DNA from: Candidatus Binatia bacterium
GTDB taxonomy: Bacteria; Desulfobacterota; Binatia; UBA1149; JAJCZL01
Reading direction: 5' to 3'
DNA: 59,957 nucleotides
NCBI GenBank assembly: GCA_028278325.1
Contig: JANQEO010000237.1
Location: 1-59,957, forward strand
Part shown: one piece after another, positions 44,922-54,700 of the stretch
How positions within the stretch are numbered: the stretch's first letter is position 1
Layout of the letters: every line of letters starts with the position of its first letter
The notes under the pieces: generated by a model
The model's database searches: none
Told to the model about the DNA's origin: nothing
Seen by the model: the letters and a program-made list of their open reading frames with translations, nothing else
Program-made: the position numbers and the translations under genes

Positions 44922-46712
44922 TCACCTCTTGCACACCAGGTTGTTAGCTTTCCCATTAAAATTGCACTCTTCGAGCACAAAGTCGGTCTCCGTACACTCG
45001 TCGGCCGGATCCCCCACCACGACGACACCTCTCAACGGTTGATCCCCCTCCACTATGGGGTAGTCGCCATCCTTGCCTTTGACCACGACCTTGACCCGGT
45101 CGAGCACCTTCTTGCTGCGGTCGATGATGGCAACCTTGACGAACCCGTTGACCGGAGTTTCCGTCTTGTCGTTGAAGGTCCACTTGGTGCCCTTGCCGTT
45201 GACCTTCCAGCCGGCCGTGTCCTTGCCCGCGAAAGTGCCCGTGCCCAGAGTCTCATCTACGCGGATGGTTCCGTCGCTCGCAGCTACTACGATGCGAACC
45301 GGCCTGGCCTGTGGATCCAGCATGGAAAAATCCGTCGAGCCCGGTAGGCCGAACTCACCCTTTATGATCAAGCGGTCGTTGCCGACCGTTACATCGGTGT
45401 TGATTCTCTTCGCGATCAAGCGGGGTTTGACCACGAGATTTTGCTGGCCTCCGGGGTTGGTACATGTGTCGTTACCGTCCAGAATGTCGTCATTGTCGAG
45501 GTCGGGCACGATGGTGAACGCCTCGATCTCCTGAGCACTGCCGGCTAGGCCGACTTCACTCCCGTCGAACAGAAGGCTCACGGTTCCCGCCGGATATCGG
45601 GTGATGTTGCAGGTGTTGCCCCCACCCGAGCAATCCTGGTCGGTAGCGCACGGGGCGCTGTCGAGGCTGCATGAGCCGGTGTCACAGGTCTCGCTCATGG
45701 GGCAGTCGCCGTCCCCCGCGCAGAGGTCGCCGCTGACATCGCAGAGGCCTGCTCCAAAAGTCCCCTCATACAGGAGAATGTCGCGGTTCTGTTGGTGAGC
45801 GGGAAAGCCGGGGGGCGTTCCCGACCCCTTCCTGAACGCCATCTCCCCGCTCATGGTCGCCGGGTCGAAACTGACGAAGTCTATGGCTTCTATGTCGGTG
45901 GTGATTCCCTGGTTCTCGCCGTAAGTGTCGGCGTTGATGTTGCTGGCATCGAGGAAGAAGGAATACGTGCAGGCCTCGACTGTCCCATCCACACCAAAGC
46001 CGGCCGGAACGCAACGCAACAGGTCCTCGTTGCGAAAGCGTATGCCGCCGAGCCCGGTGCTGCCCGAGCCCGAAGTAAGAGAGCCCACTATCGGGCACGA
46101 ATACTCGGCGCCCGGCTGTATCTGTATGTCGGAGGCGCAATCATCCTCCAGCAGGATTTCCAGAGCATCCCAGGGCTTGGTCGCTTCGTCCTGCTGAGTC
46201 AGATCTCCGTTCAGGTAGAAGTTGAAGGTGCCCATCGTATAGGGTCCTCCGCCCATGTACGGAGGATTGACGTCGTCAGGGACGAAGAGCGCTACATCGT
46301 TCTTCGAAATGGAGCCGATGTCGGGCAGGTTCTCGTCGTTGAGAGCAACGAAGACGATGTTGCCGTTGGGTGCAATCTCGGCGGCCCGTAACTGACTGTT
46401 GAGCTGCAGCCCCGCCGAGTCACCGTCGAAGAGCAATTCCCAGTCACAGCCGGTGATCGGCAGCGTCGTAGCCAGCGGCCTGCACAACAGCAGTTCCTCT
46501 TCGACTGTGTCGATGCACTCTCCGGAGCCGACGGTACACGTAGTGCAGTCACTGTCACAGATCGTGGTCCCCGAGCCGCTACTGATCGAGATGACGATCT
46601 TCGGTGCGCTATCAAGAGCCCAGACGTCGACTGATGAAGTCGGCGAAAATACCGACAGGGCAGTTAGCGTGATTACGGCGGCGGCCACGCGGCGAGCTAC
46701 GGTATCGAGCAT
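44922..46712 (-). CDS. Large secreted Cys-containing protein, function unknown
   Basis: Exported 596-residue protein. The ATG at 46712 follows GGGGGA at 7 bases; a TTG two codons upstream is possible. Signal peptide to about residue 34. The N-terminal half is beta-rich, with Cys pairs (CDSDCTTC) and a repeated theme of domains like ELLFDGDSAGLQLNSQLRAAEI and FNFYLNGDLTQQDE. A compact Cys knot follows (CDVSGDLCAGDGDCPMSETC, CATDQDCSGGGNTC). The C-terminal roughly 170 residues form a beta module (RLIIKGEFG, VRIVVAASDGTIRVDE, GWKVNGKGTKWTFNDK, KVLDRVKVVVKGKDG) resembling the one at the end of the BNR protein at 2847-4685. Likely an extracellular structural protein; no catalytic residues identified. 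A good terminator follows. Confidence 0.75.
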   Translation of the reverse strand: MLDTVARRVAAAVITLTALSVFSPTSSVDVWALDSAPKIVISISSGSGTTICDSDCTTCTVGSGECIDTVEEELLLCRPLATTLPITGCDWELLFDGDSAGLQLNSQLRAAEIAPNGNIVFVALNDENLPDIGSISKNDVALFVPDDVNPPYMGGGPYTMGTFNFYLNGDLTQQDEATKPWDALEILLEDDCASDIQIQPGAEYSCPIVGSLTSGSGSTGLGGIRFRNEDLLRCVPAGFGVDGTVEACTYSFFLDASNINADTYGENQGITTDIEAIDFVSFDPATMSGEMAFRKGSGTPPGFPAHQQNRDILLYEGTFGAGLCDVSGDLCAGDGDCPMSETCDTGSCSLDSAPCATDQDCSGGGNTCNITRYPAGTVSLLFDGSEVGLAGSAQEIEAFTIVPDLDNDDILDGNDTCTNPGGQQNLVVKPRLIAKRINTDVTVGNDRLIIKGEFGLPGSTDFSMLDPQARPVRIVVAASDGTIRVDETLGTGTFAGKDTAGWKVNGKGTKWTFNDKTETPVNGFVKVAIIDRSKKVLDRVKVVVKGKDGDYPIVEGDQPLRGVVVVGDPADECTETDFVLEECNFNGKANNLVCKR

Positions 46713-47011
46713 GGTCAAGTCCCCCTTCCCGCTTGAACCAGATCTCGAGGAAAACGAGCGGCCGAATTTTCACCGGGAGCCTAACCCATCCACCCTTGCC
46801 CTGTCTATGATTCCCCCCCTAAATCGCCAAATTCTAACAGGGCGCACGCTCAAGCAGGCGCCGCCTCAAACGCCGCATATTGCTACCCGGACACAGAGAC
46901 CTGGGGGCTGGAGAGCCCTGGACCGGGCGACTGCATTGACGGCCGGCCAAAGGCGGACTTACCCTCGGTCCAGTCGGGCGGCCGCGCGCCGACCCGGTAG
47001 AGGAGAACCCA

Positions 47012-47302
47012 ATGCGTAAGATCTTCATGTCCTTCATCGCCGTGGCCATGCTTGCTTCGGCACCCACGCTCGTAAGCGCAGGCATCATCAGCGGCACCGA
47101 GACGGCTGCAAGCTGGTCGGAACTGCGCGCCTGTCTGCACGCCCTGCAGACGGCCGACCGCGCCGCGACCTGCGAGGATGCCATGGCGCGCGACCGGATC
47201 CTCGGCTTCTGCGATTGCTATCGCACGTCCGACCGGGCGCGCCCCTATCGCTGCAGCGTCGACTGGGAAGCGACGTGTCGGCGCTCTGAGCTCTGGTACT
47301 GA
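47012..47302 (+). CDS. Small secreted Cys-containing protein
   Basis: A 96-residue protein with a clear signal peptide (MRKIFMSFIAVAMLASAP, cleavage near VSA/GI, about residue 23) and a mature part of about 73 residues with six Cys (ACLHAL, TCEDAM, FCDCYR, RCSVDW, TCRRSE), suggesting three disulfides. GAGGAG lies 6 bases before the ATG. Not recognised from any named family. Its 299-base upstream gap is shared with the divergent secreted gene at 44922-46712; no strong promoter was identified there. Confidence 0.7.
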   Translation: MRKIFMSFIAVAMLASAPTLVSAGIISGTETAASWSELRACLHALQTADRAATCEDAMARDRILGFCDCYRTSDRARPYRCSVDWEATCRRSELWY

Positions 47303-47348
47303 GTCCAGAACTTCGGCCCGCGCGGGGTCCGGCCGCCTCTCGGCGCAA

Positions 47349-48611
47349 CTATGTCGTCGAAGTAGCGGCCCGCGCACCCTGCGTCAGGGCCGAGCCCAAA
47401 GAGATGGCAAAGGCGGCCGCCAGCGCCACGCCCGTGAGCGACGCGACCGTCCTCCACAGAACACCGTAAGCCTCGAAGCACAGCAGCACCCTCCAGGTCC
47501 CGAGGTAGTTGAACGCTGCGAACACCATCAGAGCCAGCAAGCTCCACCGTAGATTTCTACCGACGCCCTCCCAACGATCGTCTCCGCCCACCGCCAAGGA
47601 GACGATCGGGGCTGCGAGCACCAGCATATCGTAGGGCTGGTGATAGATCGCGACCAGCATCGTGAGATAGATCAGAGTTTGGCCCAAGCCGTCGGTTGAT
47701 GCCGAACGCCGCGCACGCTCGCGAAGGAATACAACGACGCCGGACACCGACAACACCACCAGCGTTACCAGCGACGAGAAAGATGGAGGCGGCGCCCATT
47801 CGAGAAGCTTTGCAAGCGTGGCGGCGAGATCTATGCGCGTCCAGCTGGTCAAAGGCAGAGCGTTGAGGTTGATCTTGAAGTAGCCGGGGTTGGCCGCAAC
47901 GGCGGCACCGAACTCTGCAAGCCCTCCGCTGGCACTTGCCAGCACCGCACACACCGCTAGAGCCGGGACACCGGCGACTAAAGCGGCCATCAACACGACG
48001 CGGAAGTCCCCCCGGCACAGCATGAGAAAGGCCAAGGGCACTCCGTAGGTCGGCTTGATCGCGGCTAGCGCCAGTCCGAAGGCTGCCAACCACGGTTTGG
48101 TTCGCGAGAACTCCAGCGCGAGCAAGCTGCCGATGGCAAGGGCAACGGCCGGCTGTCCGTTGACCAGATCGATGTAGGCGGCGCGGCTTGCGACTATCCC
48201 GAAGGCCCACCACGCAACGGCCGCAGCGTCGTCGGTTGCCGAACAGACACGAAGGGCCAACCAGGCAAGCAAGACGATGAGCACCAGACTGAAACAGTAG
48301 TATGCAGCCTCGGCAACGCCCGGGGCCAAGAAAGAGAACGGGAGGTTCAGGGCGATGAAATGGGGCGCGTAGAGAGGGAATCCATAGCGGACCGGGTAAC
48401 GCTGAGGATAGACTCCGGTGTCATACGGGTTGACGCCTTCGCGCATCGCAACGGCGGGATAGTAGATGACGTCTCGGAAATCCTGCCAGACCCATGTAGC
48501 GGCACCAGCGGCACCGGGTTGATCCATAGACCGATAGGCTTTGAGCGCGATGGCGGCGCTTACCGCCAGGAAGGCGGCGGCTCCCAGAATGGCCCACTGT
48601 CTGCGAGTCAT
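47349..48611 (-). CDS. GT87/DUF2029-type membrane glycosyltransferase
   Basis: Polytopic membrane protein of 420 residues with about ten hydrophobic helices, matching the GT-C glycosyltransferase family 87 (polyprenyl-phosphate-mannose-dependent alpha-mannosyltransferase type; DUF2029). The first extracytoplasmic loop carries WVWQDFRDVIYYPAVAMREGVNPYD, where the Asp and the NPYD motif are typical of the GT-C loop. Later loops include VNGQPAVALAIGS and IKPTYGVPLAF. The likely donor is a polyprenyl-linked sugar and the work is done on the periplasmic face; the acceptor is unknown. Upstream of it on the same strand is a formyltransferase, 49 bases away. Confidence 0.85.
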   Translation of the reverse strand: MTRRQWAILGAAAFLAVSAAIALKAYRSMDQPGAAGAATWVWQDFRDVIYYPAVAMREGVNPYDTGVYPQRYPVRYGFPLYAPHFIALNLPFSFLAPGVAEAAYYCFSLVLIVLLAWLALRVCSATDDAAAVAWWAFGIVASRAAYIDLVNGQPAVALAIGSLLALEFSRTKPWLAAFGLALAAIKPTYGVPLAFLMLCRGDFRVVLMAALVAGVPALAVCAVLASASGGLAEFGAAVAANPGYFKINLNALPLTSWTRIDLAATLAKLLEWAPPPSFSSLVTLVVLSVSGVVVFLRERARRSASTDGLGQTLIYLTMLVAIYHQPYDMLVLAAPIVSLAVGGDDRWEGVGRNLRWSLLALMVFAAFNYLGTWRVLLCFEAYGVLWRTVASLTGVALAAAFAISLGSALTQGARAATSTT

Positions 48612-48660
48612 CGTCTATAGCACCCGACGCGGTCAGGTGTGAGCGGAGCGGTTCGAGCTG

Positions 48661-49446
48661 TCAGACCAGCCTGCCGCCGTTTTCGCGGAAACGCTTGAAG
48701 GTCTCCGCAGTCGGGAGACCGAAATAGGAAGGTTGTTTGTCGCTCGCGACCGCCGTGAAATCATCCCACCTTACCTTGTCGAGGCTCTCCAGTATCAAGG
48801 GCGCGCTGATTTCAAAACACTTGCCGTACAATGCCGTCAGGGTATCGCCCTCAGCCACGGACACGCGGCCTTGTGCCAACACCGCACCCTGATCGACGGC
48901 GGGTGTCATCAAGTGGATTGATACTCCCACTTCGCTTTCACCGGCCGCGAGCGCGTGCAGAACGGGGAGCCTGCCTCGGTAGGCAGGGAGCAGCGAGGCA
49001 TGCCGATTCAGGCAACAGCGCGAGGCCGACCCCAACAACTCCGCCTCGAGTATCGACGACGTCGAGCAGATGACCACATCCGGATGAAACGCCCGGATCT
49101 CCGACACACAGTCAGGCGCGTTGAGGTTGCCGTCGACTTCCACGATCGGAATGTCGTTCTGCCGGAGCACCGACGCTACCGAAACCGGGCGCAAGGAAAG
49201 TTTTCCGGATAGGAATCCCTCGCGAGCAGCGGCGCCGTACTTCCGGACCGCCAAACGCGTAATCTCGCTCGGCCACAACTGGCGCCAGTTGCGGCGGAAG
49301 AAAGTCTCGAGGTCGTTGCTCCTCGACGCCCGTGGGATGACGGCGGCCCCTGCCCAAACATCCTCGGGGCGGCTAAGGCGCAACAAGTCCTCAACGAGTT
49401 GTGGGTGGTAGAAAGGAGTCTCGTCGATGATGAAGAAGAGTCTCAT
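48661..49446 (-). CDS. Formyltransferase-family protein (Fmt/ArnA-like domain)
   Basis: Cytosolic 10-formyl-THF-dependent transferase of 261 residues from the ATG at 49446 (the frame extends 28 codons upstream). The signature region has NRHASLLPAYRGRLPV with the catalytic Asn and His, then GVSIHLMTPAVDQGAVL with the conserved Asp; DVVICSTSSILEAELL precedes it. It lacks a long C-terminal tRNA-binding domain, so it is not ordinary Fmt. Similar short proteins modify nucleotide sugars or act in polysaccharide and natural-product pathways; the adjacent membrane glycosyltransferase fits a glycan role. Divergent from the NapG-like gene, with 240 bases between starts that hold no recognised motif. 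Confidence 0.82.
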   Translation of the reverse strand: MRLFFIIDETPFYHPQLVEDLLRLSRPEDVWAGAAVIPRASRSNDLETFFRRNWRQLWPSEITRLAVRKYGAAAREGFLSGKLSLRPVSVASVLRQNDIPIVEVDGNLNAPDCVSEIRAFHPDVVICSTSSILEAELLGSASRCCLNRHASLLPAYRGRLPVLHALAAGESEVGVSIHLMTPAVDQGAVLAQGRVSVAEGDTLTALYGKCFEISAPLILESLDKVRWDDFTAVASDKQPSYFGLPTAETFKRFRENGGRLV

Positions 49447-49686
49447 GGCAGCACTCTGAGCGCAGTCGACGAAGGCGAACCGGCGGAAACCATATCCAAG
49501 AATCCCGAGGTGTGTCCAGAACCGGGCCAATGTGCTGTCTCAATCCTGCCAACGGTCGGGCCGACCGGTCCCAAGTCTGAGAAGCAAGACGGGCGTTTTC
49601 CAGGCCTTCGGACCCGCAAAGCGGCATATGGCTTGCTGCAACGGGGGGAGAGTGGCACGCGCGCTGCGCTAGCCGCCGGGGTGGCG

Positions 49687-50421
49687 ATGATGCTCACCAG
49701 ACGCGCCTTCGTCACATCGCTGGCAAAGGCTTTGCCGGCGGTGCTGAGTTTTGCATCGGCGATTCTCGCCGGCCAATTCCTTCTCGCCCGAAAGACCACG
49801 AGGTCACTGTACCCCTCTCGCAAGCTGCCTTATGCGGATCGGGTCGTCAGCGGCGTCATTCGTCCTCCGGGTGCCGTCGAGGAGGACCGCTTTCTGGCCG
49901 GCTGCATACGCTGCTACCGCTGCCAGGATGTCTGCGACAAGGGCGCGGTCCAGTTCTTCACTGAATCCGCGGGACGTTACTTTCATACGCCCTACGTCGA
50001 TCCTGCCAAATCCGCCTGCGATCTGTGTATGGAATGCACTCAAGTCTGCCCGACAGCGGTGCTGCAGCCGATGCGGCCTCAAGACCGCGCGCAAGTGCGC
50101 ATGGCGAGCGTCGCCCTCGACAAGGACCGTTGCCTCTCCCACAAGGCAAAACGGATACGGCACGAACAACGGCTGCTGAGCGAACTCGGCCGCCCGCACA
50201 CCGAAGTCGAAGGCGAGAGCGAGAGGCGTGGCATCTGCGGCGAATGCTACATGGTTTGCCCGCAGCGCGAGCGCGCCATTCGTTACGAGCCGGGATCTCT
50301 GCTTGCCCCGCTGGTCTACGAAGACGAGTGCGTAGGCTGCGGCCTCTGTGAAGAGATATGCCGCGTCGTCCTGCGCGGAGAACCCGCTATCAAAGCCGTG
50401 CCGATCCGGCCGATGGTGTGA
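49687..50421 (+). CDS. NapG-like polyferredoxin (exported, 4Fe-4S)
   Basis: About 244 residues from the ATG at 49687 (ATG 49690 adjacent; the frame upstream is not coding-like). The N-terminus is a Tat-type signal (TRRAFVTSLAKALPAVLSFASAILAG). Four 4Fe-4S Cys motifs follow: CIRCYRCQDVC, CDLCMECTQVCP, CGECYMVCP and CVGCGLCEEIC, as in NapG of periplasmic nitrate reductase. The ATG of the NapH-like gene overlaps its stop by one base (TGATG). NapG and NapH together form a quinol-oxidising electron-transfer module; no napA, napB or napC is in the window, so the pair may serve another reductase. Confidence 0.85.
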   Translation: MMLTRRAFVTSLAKALPAVLSFASAILAGQFLLARKTTRSLYPSRKLPYADRVVSGVIRPPGAVEEDRFLAGCIRCYRCQDVCDKGAVQFFTESAGRYFHTPYVDPAKSACDLCMECTQVCPTAVLQPMRPQDRAQVRMASVALDKDRCLSHKAKRIRHEQRLLSELGRPHTEVEGESERRGICGECYMVCPQRERAIRYEPGSLLAPLVYEDECVGCGLCEEICRVVLRGEPAIKAVPIRPMV

Positions 50422-51362
50422 TGGAAGCGGATCGTCAACGCAGACACCGAGTGATCCAGGCGGTTCGGCGCTTTGTTCAGCTGTCGACGGTCGCCCTCGT
50501 CGTCTGCCTGATCTTCCTCGGCCTCTACTATCATTACCGGGCGGCGCGCAGCATCGGCGAGATAACGGATGTCGCCGGATGGCGCGGTCAGGCCCTCACC
50601 ATCATCGACGAGCGGGTCGGCAAGCTCGACGATCCCGAAGCTTTTCTGCTGGCGAACAACGGCAACCTTTGGTCGATGCGCCTGGGCGGCGTCGACGTTG
50701 CCGACCCCCTTGCTTTCGTCGAGGCCACGTCGGCGACTCACGATCTGCACTGGCCGCTGCTGATTTCCATCCTGATACCCGTGGCGCTGACCGTGCTCCT
50801 CGGCCGGGTCTTTTGCAGCTGGATCTGTCCCGGCTACCTCGTGTTCGAAGCCACTGGGAAGCTTCGCGGTGTGTTGCGCCGGATAGGATTGGACCCTCCG
50901 GCCCTCGAGGTCTCCCATGCCAACAAGTATGTGCTCCTGATCGTGGGCGTGGTGCTTGCGGTGGCAACGTCGCTACCGATCTTTTCGATGTTCTATCCGC
51001 CGGCCCTGCTCAGCCGCACTGCGCACGCGATTATCTTCGGGACGGGCGTAACCGGCATGTTGACCATCCTGGCCGTCATGGTCGTCGTCGAGGTCTTCGT
51101 TTCTCCGCGCTGGTGGTGTCGCACGATGTGTCCGGGGGGAGCGCTGTACGGAATCCTCGGCTCGGCTCGGGTGCTTCGCGTCCGGGTATCACACCAGGGC
51201 TGCACCAACTGCGGCCTCTGTCACCCCGCTTGCGAAGAAGGGCTCAACGTCTTGAAGGAGAGCTCCTCGATCGAGTGCGATAACTGCGGCGCCTGCATCA
51301 AGAGTTGCCCGGAGGCGGCTCTGCACTTCACCCTTTCGGTTCCGGGGATGCAGAAAAGCTGA
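50421..51362 (+). CDS. NapH-like membrane ferredoxin (quinol dehydrogenase type)
   Basis: Membrane protein of 313 residues with an N-terminal helix (about 20-40) and several later helices (about 113-135, 170-190, 195-235). Two cytoplasmic motifs FCSWICPGY and WWCRTMCPGGALYG are the Cys-x3-Cys-Pro pairs of the NapH/NosR/RdxA family. The C-terminus has two 4Fe-4S motifs (CTNCGLCHPAC; CDNCGACIKSCP). It is translationally coupled to the NapG-like gene. Predicted to oxidise menaquinol and pass electrons to the Tat-exported ferredoxin. Its 3' end overlaps the convergent gene at 51328 by 35 bases. Confidence 0.85.
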   Translation: MEADRQRRHRVIQAVRRFVQLSTVALVVCLIFLGLYYHYRAARSIGEITDVAGWRGQALTIIDERVGKLDDPEAFLLANNGNLWSMRLGGVDVADPLAFVEATSATHDLHWPLLISILIPVALTVLLGRVFCSWICPGYLVFEATGKLRGVLRRIGLDPPALEVSHANKYVLLIVGVVLAVATSLPIFSMFYPPALLSRTAHAIIFGTGVTGMLTILAVMVVVEVFVSPRWWCRTMCPGGALYGILGSARVLRVRVSHQGCTNCGLCHPACEEGLNVLKESSSIECDNCGACIKSCPEAALHFTLSVPGMQKS

Positions 51363-51756
51363 TCGCCCGGCCGCGCAGGGCCTCGCCGACAGCGACGATC
51401 TGCGCGGGCGTCAACAAGGCGGCGACGCTGCTGGTTTCACCGCTACCATCTTCGAAAGTCAGCCGGCGCGCGGCCGCGTCATAACTGCAATGCGCGATGT
51501 CCGAAAGATCGACTTCGAGCTTTCGGGTTCCGGGGGAGCGACGGATCCTGCAAGTATCCCCGTCGAGCGAGAACATCGGAACCCACAGGTACCAGGCTCC
51601 CAGCAACGCGACACCGGCAGCAAGCGAGAACAGGGTATAGCTTAGCCACGGATTCGCGTCCGCCAGGAGCCCGACGAGGACACCGTTGCCCGCAAGCACG
51701 GCAGCCAGCGCTACTCTCCCTCTGCTATGCCTTACGATCACTTGCGCCTCTCTCAT
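51328..51756 (-). CDS. Small two-helix membrane protein downstream of the Rhs gene
   Basis: A 142-residue protein with two membrane helices (about residues 13-32 and 38-60), then a PH-like beta-rich cytoplasmic domain (PMFSLDGDTCRIRRSPGTRKLEVDLSDI, here in two segments, and RRLTFEDGSGETSSVAAL). It starts 6 bases after the Rhs gene stop on the same strand, hence is probably the third gene of that operon. No named family recognised. Position and size make it a candidate immunity or anchoring partner of the Rhs protein, which is inference only. Confidence 0.65.
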   Translation of the reverse strand: MREAQVIVRHSRGRVALAAVLAGNGVLVGLLADANPWLSYTLFSLAAGVALLGAWYLWVPMFSLDGDTCRIRRSPGTRKLEVDLSDIAHCSYDAAARRLTFEDGSGETSSVAALLTPAQIVAVGEALRGRAISFSASPEPKG

Positions 51757-51762
51757 CTACAT

Positions 51763-54700
51763 CTAGGGCCTTCCCGCTCGGCCCTGGCTACGCAACACCT
51801 GGTTGAGCCTGCCCCGAGGGTCCATAGAGAATCCCGGAGGGGGCGAAGTTGCCTGATTGAGCAGCGACAACGCGCTCCCGGCAGAGCTGTACGCGATACC
51901 CATCGGCCCGGGAACGACCGTCCCTATACCCCCCGCAACGCGCGCGAGGGTGTCTGCGTCGAACCTGCTTTGCAACACGTCGGTCATCAAACCTGTGGAA
52001 GTGGAGGCCGCGCTCAAGAACAACGCGCCCGCCGACAGGCCGGTAGCCGCCAAGGATCCCGGCGGCGTCAACAGGGCCGCCCCACCCAGAGTCAGCGCCG
52101 CGATTCCCATGACCTGACTGGCCGCTTCGAGCTCCTCCAGCCGTGCCTGCCTGACCGCCGCGTCGTGATCGGCATTCGCACTATCTCGTTTTCGTTCCGC
52201 CGCCATCAGCGCTTGCGCATCGATGGCGGAGTTCCCGCCTGCTACCAGAACGCCGAATCGTAGGATCCCGTCGCCATCGAGACGAGCAGCCGGCGCCGCC
52301 CCTTGACGGGCGTCGTCGTCGATTGCAGATGCACTCGACGCGACAGACAAGCTCTTCGACAGACCGAACGCCGTCGCGGAGACGCCGGCGACTCCTCGCG
52401 CAGCGGCACCGCTGCGAAAACTCTCGGCCGCCGACGACACCCCAAGCACGAGATCGGCAAGCTGTGCGGCATTCAAAGATCCTAGAGCGACGCCCGCCAG
52501 CGGAGCGGTCAGGCCTCCTTGAATGGGGCCGAAGGCCAGGCTGGTGGCGCCCGCCGAGCCTGCAGCCGCCAGTGCCGCGCCGAGATCGGCTCCATCCAAC
52601 AGAACGTCGACGAAGGTTGCTGCTGCGAACAAGCCCGTAAAGAACTCCGCCGTGCCCAGACCCAACACGAGGGTACCGTCGGGATCGACACCGTTGACGG
52701 GATCGAATCCGGCGTACGTATAGGGGGACGCGAACTGCCTCTTGGGATCGTGGGTCAGAAACGATCCGCGCTCGGGATCCATGAACCTGGCACCGAAATA
52801 CAGATATCCCGTCTCTTCGTCCGCCTCCTGCCCCGCGAAACCGAATTCGGAAACAACAGATGACGCCTCCTGCGGTTGGCCGTCTCCGTAGGCCCAAACC
52901 CCGCGCACCTCACCGAAGACGCGGTAACGGATCTGCTCGACGACGTTGCCGTCACCGTCAGTGACAACCTGAGGCGAGCCCAGATGGTCTAAATGATAGT
53001 AACTCGGCGTGGCGGCTCCGTCCTGATCGCCCGGGCCCGGGAAGCGCGAGATCCTGTCGGAAGCGACCGGACGGGAGCCGAAGTAGAAGTGACGCACGAT
53101 TTCGTCGGCGGAGAAGTCTATCTCGAACAGACCGTTGAAGTAGTGCGTAGCGGCCCCTTGTTCATCGTAACGGGCCACGCGGGTCGTCGAGTGATCATAG
53201 AAGTTCTCTTGCACCATCACACTGCCGGCGCTTACGCGTGCCAGGCGATCGTGTTCGTCGTACTCGAGCGAGCGGCCGAAGCGGCCCGTCACGAGGTTGC
53301 CGTTGGCATCATGGCCGACCGCCGTGGGTCCGGAGCCTGCTTGCCACCAGGCACTCATCTGGTGCGGATGCGATGGATCATAGGCGAATACGATATCGTT
53401 GCGGGCCGTGAGGTTCCCGGTAGGACCGTAGGCAAACGTGTCAGAATCGGCTCCGAGGCCTTGGCCGTAGTCGACGCTGGCAACCCGCCCCACGCGATCG
53501 TAGGTCACCTGCTGATGCGCAGAGGCCGTGTCGCCGGTCCCTACGAGGCGGTCGCTGATCTCGAGAATTCGTCCCAGCGCATCGCGGCGGCTGACATCTA
53601 ACGACCTTAGGGCCCTGGACGAGGGGACGCATGCACCAGCCGCGGAGTCGATGAAGTCTGTCGTAACGCATCGCAAGCGCCCGCCGTCCACCGGGTCATC
53701 ATGGGAAAACAGGTCCACTGTGCCGTTGCCGTATTCGATCCAAGCCAGATTGCCGAGGACGTCATAGCCTGCGTCGGCGGCCACGCCGGTCGACGCAACG
53801 GAAGTGCTCAGGGATACAGGAAGTCCCGATAGCGCATCGTAACCGGTGGTAACGGTCTCGTAGGCTCCGTCGACCCCGCCCGGATATCGGGTGCTGTTCA
53901 CCCTGTCAGGAAGCTCGTAGCCGTGAGCAAAGTCGAAGCCGGATACATCGAGGAGTCCTGTGCTTACCTCCAGGCGCTCGCCCGCTACCAAGCCGCGCCG
54001 ATTGTAGGCGTAATGGCGCTCGATCGTGGCAGGGGACGCGCCCGTCCTGGACGTCTCGACCGAGATGCTCTGCACCTTACCCGCGCCGAGCCCCTTACGG
54101 TGATACCGGAAGCGAACGCGAGTGGTCGGGCCTCTTATTTCTCTGGGCTCTCCCGACTTCCAATAGCGCCGTAGTATTCTCTGGCCGCGCGGGTCGATCG
54201 AGGTAACTACGTTGCCGGCGGCGTCGTAGCCATGCATCCACATTCCGGAGTCGGCTTCGTCTATAAAGGTCTCGTTGCCCATACCGTCGTATTCGACGAC
54301 GCGCAGAGGGCCGGCCACACCGTCGAGCCACTCACGTATGGGTCTGTCCAAGCCGTCGTACTCGAAAGAGCGCTTCGACAGCAACGCCGCCGCCGGACAA
54401 GCCTGGCCGGCGTAGAGATCGGGGAGCAACGAGCATAACTCACGGCTCAATAGACGGCCGAGCCCGTCGAAGTACTCGAGCGTTACAGCGCCTTCAAAAC
54501 CCGCCTCGGACTGGTTGGCATCCACGGTCGCCCTTACTCCGGGGACCCCAAAGTCGAACAACACGGACGTGGAACGCTCATCGGGAAGAACTTTGGCTAG
54601 AGGGCGCCCGGTGATGGGGTCGTAAACGTATTCGGTCCACCCCGGTACCGAAGAGATCAGAGTTCGGTCGAAGTCTCCCAGCGCATCGCTTTCGACCATC

